Positions 59,910 through 64,000 of a DNA stretch of 64,000 bases are shown in pieces. The stretch covers positions 3,410,001 through 3,474,000 of the forward strand of contig OZ253939.1 of the NCBI GenBank assembly GCA_965267245.1, read 5' to 3'. A model generated the notes under the pieces. That model did no database searches. It was not told where the DNA came from and worked only from the letters and a program-made list of their open reading frames with translations. Positions within the stretch are counted from its first letter, which is position 1. The number at the start of each line of letters is the position of its first letter. A program made the position numbers and the translations under genes. The DNA is from JANSWY01 sp965267245 (lineage in GTDB: Bacteria > Bacteroidota > Bacteroidia > Cytophagales > Cyclobacteriaceae).

Positions 59910-61256
59910 TTATGTATTAGCGAATGCCTCGCTCAAAATTCTTATTATAAAATCTGCATGTTCTTCATCAATGATTAGCGCAGGTCTTAGAGTCAGTACA
60001 TTTCCATCGATTATTTTAAATGATATACCATTTCTAAAACAGTAGGTAAGTACATCATTGGCTTTTTGCGGAAACCTTCTGTTACTATTAGGATGACATA
60101 CATCAATGGCTAACAACATTCCCATACCGGTAACATTCCCAATTGAGGGCTCCTCATTTTTTAAATTGGCCAAACCAGAGAATAAATAATTACCAATCCT
60201 ATTTGCATTTTCAACGACATGATTCTCCGTCATAAATTTCAACATCGCCATACCGGATGCTGCTCCAATGGGTGATTTCTCATGCGTGTAATGGCCAATA
60301 GAATAATCTGCCACTACATTATGTTCTTCTTTGGTCAAGATCCCGGCTAAAGGCAGGATTCCTCCCCCTAATGATTTTCCCAAAACAACTACATCCGGTT
60401 CTACGAAATGCTCATAGGCAAACATTTTTCCAGTTCTTCCCAATCCACAAACTATCTCATCAAAGATTAAAAAGGCACCATACTCTACACACATTTTACG
60501 CACTTCCTGCCAGTACCTTTTACTGGGCACACTAGGAGTACTTGATACAGTGGTACCCACCACAGCTGCGATCCCATCATTGTGTTCAAAAATATTCCTC
60601 ATTTGAGCGAGGTAACACGTGTCAATAGCCTCAACATTCTCAGGGTCTACTCCAAATGGATTTCGATAGTAATTTGGATAGTGCACATGAAACGCACCTG
60701 GAACCATTGGCCCCATGCCAGATGTAAAGTGTTTATTGCCACTTAATGTGGCTGCCTGATAGGTGTTGCCGTGGTATTGATTCCAGAAAGATATGGTTTT
60801 CCATTTACCAGTGACTTGCTTGGCCAGCATCACGGCCATTTCAATTGCCTCACTTCCACCAGGACATAGTAAAAGCCTACTCATTCCAGGAGCCATCGAG
60901 ACCAATTTTTCTGCAAATTGTATAGTAGGAACCGTAGTGTATCTTCTTGGGGTAAATGTCAATTGTTCCGTTATTTGATGAATGATAGCTTTCACCACTT
61001 CAGGGTTATTAAACCCAATGTTATGCACTCCATTCCCATGAAGATCCAGGTACTGATTACCATCCAGGTCAAAAATATATGGTCCTGTTGCGCTCGAAAG
61101 GACGTTCATCACTGGTGTTGACAATGCCTGATGTAGAAATACCGATGCGTCCTTTTGGAGCCAAAATTGAGTTTCTTCACTCATCGAACTCACAACCGAT
61201 TGTTGAAAACCGGAACTGTGTGTATCTCCTTGTTGAACAAATTGTGTTAATTCCAA
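59910..61256 (-). CDS. Class III aminotransferase-fold PLP enzyme, PbfA-like
   Basis: The 448-aa protein carries the class III signature DEIVCGLGRTGKMFAYEHF and the PLP lysine in VVVLGKSLGGGILPLAG. The start of the protein (ASVFLHQALSTPVMNVL, YLDLHGNGVHNIGF, FTPRRYTT) matches the (R)-1-hydroxy-2-aminoethylphosphonate ammonia-lyase PbfA group, which makes phosphonoacetaldehyde, rather than typical aminotransferases. This fits the PhnX-like gene just downstream (9 bp). Function is inferred. Simple 2-aminoethylphosphonate use would also need PhnW, which is not in the window. Confidence 0.75.
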   Translation of the reverse strand: MELTQFVQQGDTHSSGFQQSVVSSMSEETQFWLQKDASVFLHQALSTPVMNVLSSATGPYIFDLDGNQYLDLHGNGVHNIGFNNPEVVKAIIHQITEQLTFTPRRYTTVPTIQFAEKLVSMAPGMSRLLLCPGGSEAIEMAVMLAKQVTGKWKTISFWNQYHGNTYQAATLSGNKHFTSGMGPMVPGAFHVHYPNYYRNPFGVDPENVEAIDTCYLAQMRNIFEHNDGIAAVVGTTVSSTPSVPSKRYWQEVRKMCVEYGAFLIFDEIVCGLGRTGKMFAYEHFVEPDVVVLGKSLGGGILPLAGILTKEEHNVVADYSIGHYTHEKSPIGAASGMAMLKFMTENHVVENANRIGNYLFSGLANLKNEEPSIGNVTGMGMLLAIDVCHPNSNRRFPQKANDVLTYCFRNGISFKIIDGNVLTLRPALIIDEEHADFIIRILSEAFANT

Positions 61257-61262
61257 GTCTCT

Positions 61263-62933
61263 TTAGTTTTGAGCCAATGTCTTTTCTATCTCTTTACTCA
61301 CTGATAAACTATCGATCACCATCCCATTCAGGTTATAGGCTTTAAAAGAGATTTTCAAATCATCCACATCAAAGATGCCATAATGATGCTCTTTGACAAC
61401 TTTGTCCATTACTGGCCATTCCGAGAGACCATCAGGTTCTACATGTCCACCCGCACCTCCGACAATTAGAAAATTTACCTCCTGATCTCCATAATATTTT
61501 TGAAGGTGTTCATAATCATGTGTATGACCGGCTAATACAAAGTCAATATCGGCTGATTCAAAATGAGGTTCTAACAGTTTCAATACAGACTGCTCACCAT
61601 GATATCCAGGCCACCCTTGAGATATTGGGGGATGATGCAACGCAACAAATCTCCATTTTGCACTCGTCCAAAACTCTGATTCAAGCTGTTTGAGGAACCA
61701 ATTATATTGATCACTTCCTTCTTCAATACCAACAGGAAAATTTACATGAGGATCAAGCGCTATAAATGCGCAATTCCCTTCTTTCCATGAAAAGTATTGG
61801 GATTGACCTGGTAGTTTCACATACTTCTCATAGTACTCAGGTTTCAGGTCATCATAAAAGCCATCATAATCATGATTCCCGGCAATAGGATAATGTGTAG
61901 TACTTGTTTTACTGAGCGCTTGAAGTAGATGAAGGTATTCGTATTCCCGATAGCCTCTTCCCACCAGGTCTCCACACCCTACAGTAAAACTTACCTTGTT
62001 AGTGTCCATTGCCGTCATGACCTGATTGAATATATGCCAACCACTTTGGCTGTCACCCCAGACCCCAAATGAAATTTTGTCCCCATTGGGTATCATTTTT
62101 TTGGAGTAGACTTTTGAGTAAATTCCTTCCTGTTCTATCCGAAAGTTTATATCACCTTCAATAGCTGGTATGGAGACCAGAAAGACGCCATCTGTGCTTT
62201 TTGCGAGCAATGATTGGTCTAACTCCCCATTGCCCAGACTCCAATGAAGTTTGGCCTCACCTGGTTTTTCACTCACCCAACGAAGAAAGAATTGACCATC
62301 TCCACTTTTCTGTAGAACGGGATCAGTTAGAAGAATTGGACCATTCGTATCGTTGTTATCCAACATCTGTTTTCTATTTTGTAACCAAACTGAATCTTCA
62401 TCCATTTGATCCAAAACAAATTCTTGCCAGGTATTTGCCTCCACATTTGATACAGCCCGGAGGCCTCCTTTCATCGCGTTGTTAATGACTCTGACAACTA
62501 AAGTGACTGAATCAAGATCTTCATCCACCGGAAATACGGGTCCATCAATTCTGGGAATTTGCTTACCATCGACGAATATTTGGGCACCATCATCGGCATT
62601 AACGATCAATACCCCCTTTTTCAGTGAAAGCTGTTTCCTATACCAGATACTGTGATCAGGCAATAGAATCCTATGCGGTAAATCCAGTTCTTCACGCTCC
62701 TGAAATTCCGGTATATCAACAACTATCCCCTTAGAAGTATCAGACATTAACACCTCCCAGGATTCAGAGAAAGAAACTCCGTTTGGAAAAACTTCTCCCT
62801 GTTTTTCACTATAGTCAAGGTTCTGGTAAGCTACTCCTTTGAAAGAAGCTTCCAGATGCTGTGGTTTATTATCCATACACGAATAGAATGCTACCAGAAC
62901 TATGAGAGTGATTATGATTCTCAATTGATTCAA
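61263..62933 (-). CDS. Metallophosphoesterase lipoprotein, purple-acid-phosphatase-like
   Basis: The 556-aa protein starts with a lipoprotein signal (LIVLVAFYSCMDN, Cys19). A carbohydrate-binding-like beta-sandwich (~60-160) and an Ig/fibronectin-like part (~210-280) follow. The calcineurin-like catalytic domain (~290-530) has GVWGDSQSG, VGCGDLVGRG, IAGNHDYDG, ALHHPPIS and VLAGHTHDYEH, all the metal-ligand motifs. The likely role is a cell-surface phosphatase or phosphodiesterase. It lies 6 bp before the PLP-lyase gene on the same strand and overlaps the upstream enzyme by 4 bp, so the four genes may form one operon. Confidence 0.88.
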   Translation of the reverse strand: MNQLRIIITLIVLVAFYSCMDNKPQHLEASFKGVAYQNLDYSEKQGEVFPNGVSFSESWEVLMSDTSKGIVVDIPEFQEREELDLPHRILLPDHSIWYRKQLSLKKGVLIVNADDGAQIFVDGKQIPRIDGPVFPVDEDLDSVTLVVRVINNAMKGGLRAVSNVEANTWQEFVLDQMDEDSVWLQNRKQMLDNNDTNGPILLTDPVLQKSGDGQFFLRWVSEKPGEAKLHWSLGNGELDQSLLAKSTDGVFLVSIPAIEGDINFRIEQEGIYSKVYSKKMIPNGDKISFGVWGDSQSGWHIFNQVMTAMDTNKVSFTVGCGDLVGRGYREYEYLHLLQALSKTSTTHYPIAGNHDYDGFYDDLKPEYYEKYVKLPGQSQYFSWKEGNCAFIALDPHVNFPVGIEEGSDQYNWFLKQLESEFWTSAKWRFVALHHPPISQGWPGYHGEQSVLKLLEPHFESADIDFVLAGHTHDYEHLQKYYGDQEVNFLIVGGAGGHVEPDGLSEWPVMDKVVKEHHYGIFDVDDLKISFKAYNLNGMVIDSLSVSKEIEKTLAQN

Positions 62934-64000
62934 TTGGCTGCAATGCTTATGGAGTTTCCAGCTTTTGGCTGTTCATACTTCACACCAAGTAACTCAGCCA
63001 CAGTTCTCGCAACCTGGTTCTGGTAAAATTGACCAGATGACTTCACCTCGCCGATTGCTTTTACATCCGGACCTATCATAGCTATCCAGATTTGGTCTGC
63101 ATTTGGAATTCTGGTTCCGTGGTGTTTCCAGGTTTCTTTTGGAGTTGTCCCTCTACCGTGATCGGTTGTTATGATCATAGAAGTTTTGCCTTTGTATTGA
63201 GGATCCGATTGTACAAAATCCCAGATCTCTTTGATGTAGGCATCTGTTTGCTTAGCTGATTTAAGGTATTCATCATACTTGCCATCATGTGCAAAATCAT
63301 CCGTTTCGCCGTAAGCAATGTATAACACACGAGGCTTCTCAGTTTTCAAAGCCTCCATGGCGTAGTGATGGGTAAAAACATCCAATCTCACACTCCCCCA
63401 GGGGCTTCTGATCTCTTCCTGCAATTTGTTCAGGAATTTTTCCTTATCTGTTTTTGGATTACTGATTTTTTCAAACCCAGCGTTTACAGGAACATTGCTA
63501 CGATTCTCATTGATTATATAAGGAAACACATCCCAGGAACCAAATGCATATACTCTCCCCTTGAATTGTTTTTTGCCATTTAAATATTCTAAAACCGTAA
63601 CATTAGGATTGTCAAGTTTGCTATTACTATTGATGTTTTCATCATCAGCATATCCACAAAGAATTTCGTTATAACCGGGATAACTGAACCACATGTTATT
63701 GGTACAATTTACTTTGTTATCATACTTTCTGTTACCCAAAAGCTGGCCTTCTGTACCAATGGTATACCAGAAAAATGGCATCAACATTTTTCTCCTCTCC
63801 AGGTAATCATCATTCCAAAATTCCTTTACAAGCTCTTCTGGTTTCTCAACATACCCGGAATCATCAATAAGCAGAGAGTCAGCTCCGTTAAAAAGCTCCT
63901 GCCATCTAAGACCATCCAGGGTAATCAAAATAACATTCTCAGTCTTCTGTGCTACAAGAACATATTGTGCACAGCATAAAAATATGAGTACTAGTATCTT
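62930..64000 (-). CDS. Exported alkaline-phosphatase-superfamily enzyme, start beyond window
   Basis: The frame stays open to the window end: ILVLIFLCCAQYVLVAQ is a signal peptide lacking its first residues, then ILITLDGLRWQELFNG. Motifs of the superfamily follow: metal Asp in TLDG, a probable nucleophile Ser in MWFSYPGYNEIL, YGETDDFAHDG (Asp and His ligands), TTDHGRG and KHHGTRIP. It may hydrolyse phosphomonoesters, phosphodiesters or phosphonates (phosphonoacetate hydrolase belongs to the same superfamily). The substrate is open. It overlaps the metallophosphoesterase gene by 4 bp. Confidence 0.85.
   Translation of the reverse strand, partial: KILVLIFLCCAQYVLVAQKTENVILITLDGLRWQELFNGADSLLIDDSGYVEKPEELVKEFWNDDYLERRKMLMPFFWYTIGTEGQLLGNRKYDNKVNCTNNMWFSYPGYNEILCGYADDENINSNSKLDNPNVTVLEYLNGKKQFKGRVYAFGSWDVFPYIINENRSNVPVNAGFEKISNPKTDKEKFLNKLQEEIRSPWGSVRLDVFTHHYAMEALKTEKPRVLYIAYGETDDFAHDGKYDEYLKSAKQTDAYIKEIWDFVQSDPQYKGKTSMIITTDHGRGTTPKETWKHHGTRIPNADQIWIAMIGPDVKAIGEVKSSGQFYQNQVARTVAELLGVKYEQPKAGNSISIAAN

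Overview
The window looks like chromosomal DNA of a Bacteroidota bacterium, probably a marine or aerobic pigmented member of the Cytophagales. This is inferred from gene content. The sequence is AT-rich and has many small secreted proteins and lipoproteins of Bacteroidota type (FISUMP, DUF4834, DUF4286 and DUF6624-like). CarB and LeuA are short forms, PEP carboxykinase is the GTP type, and promoters resemble TTTG/TAnnTTTG. No rRNA, tRNA, IS element, phage or CRISPR array was seen.

Layout. 1-4.2 kb: a FabH-like ketosynthase cut by the window edge, a NUMOD4/HNH-type protein, a lipoprotein type I pullulanase and a small secreted protein. 4.2-10.9 kb: a carotenoid locus on the minus strand. It reads cruF-like gene, MerR/B12-domain regulator, operator array, ECF sigma factor, crtI, crtB, CrtYcd-type lycopene cyclase, ispH (with an apparent one-base frameshift) and crtZ. 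11-16.8 kb: a Cys/Met-type PLP enzyme divergent from an Lrp regulator, then a tight set of Tat-exported amine oxidase, secreted alpha/beta hydrolase, sulfurtransferase and SRPBCC protein. 18.4-20.5 kb: a PspA-like coiled-coil gene with two terD genes. 20.6-31.3 kb: pckG, a Crp-like regulator, a dehalogenase-like hydrolase, a LytS/LytTR two-component pair, leuB-leuA and a conserved hypothetical gene.

31.3-36.6 kb is an accessory stretch. All genes point the same way, most are small, secreted or membrane proteins, and several are broken: an in-frame TAG in a HEAT-repeat gene, a frameshift in a secreted-protein gene, and a 3' gene remnant. Between them lie three copies of a conserved intergenic element (A), two of which also carry a second element (B). 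The stretch ends in an 11-unit degenerate tandem array with an exact 21-bp period next to a DUF4834 gene.

36.8-58.6 kb is ordinary metabolism and regulation: carB, a cytochrome c-sugar dehydrogenase fusion, an OmpR-type two-component system, alpha-carbonic anhydrase, a WYL regulator, cysteine dioxygenase, an AraC/GyrI-like pair, an amidase, glycerol-3-phosphate dehydrogenase, and an unusual pair of a stand-alone degenerate SecA-NBD2-like protein with a small membrane protein. 59.2-64 kb is a likely organophosphonate/phosphoester module: a PhnX-like HAD enzyme keeping the Schiff-base lysine position, a PbfA-like PLP lyase, a lipoprotein metallophosphoesterase and an exported alkaline-phosphatase-superfamily enzyme cut by the window end.

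The most notable signals are the helically phased TGTTTAAC operator array around the sigma/crt promoter next to a probable B12-dependent MerR photoreceptor, the A/B junction repeats, the 21-bp array, the SecA-like pair and the PbfA/PhnX-like module.
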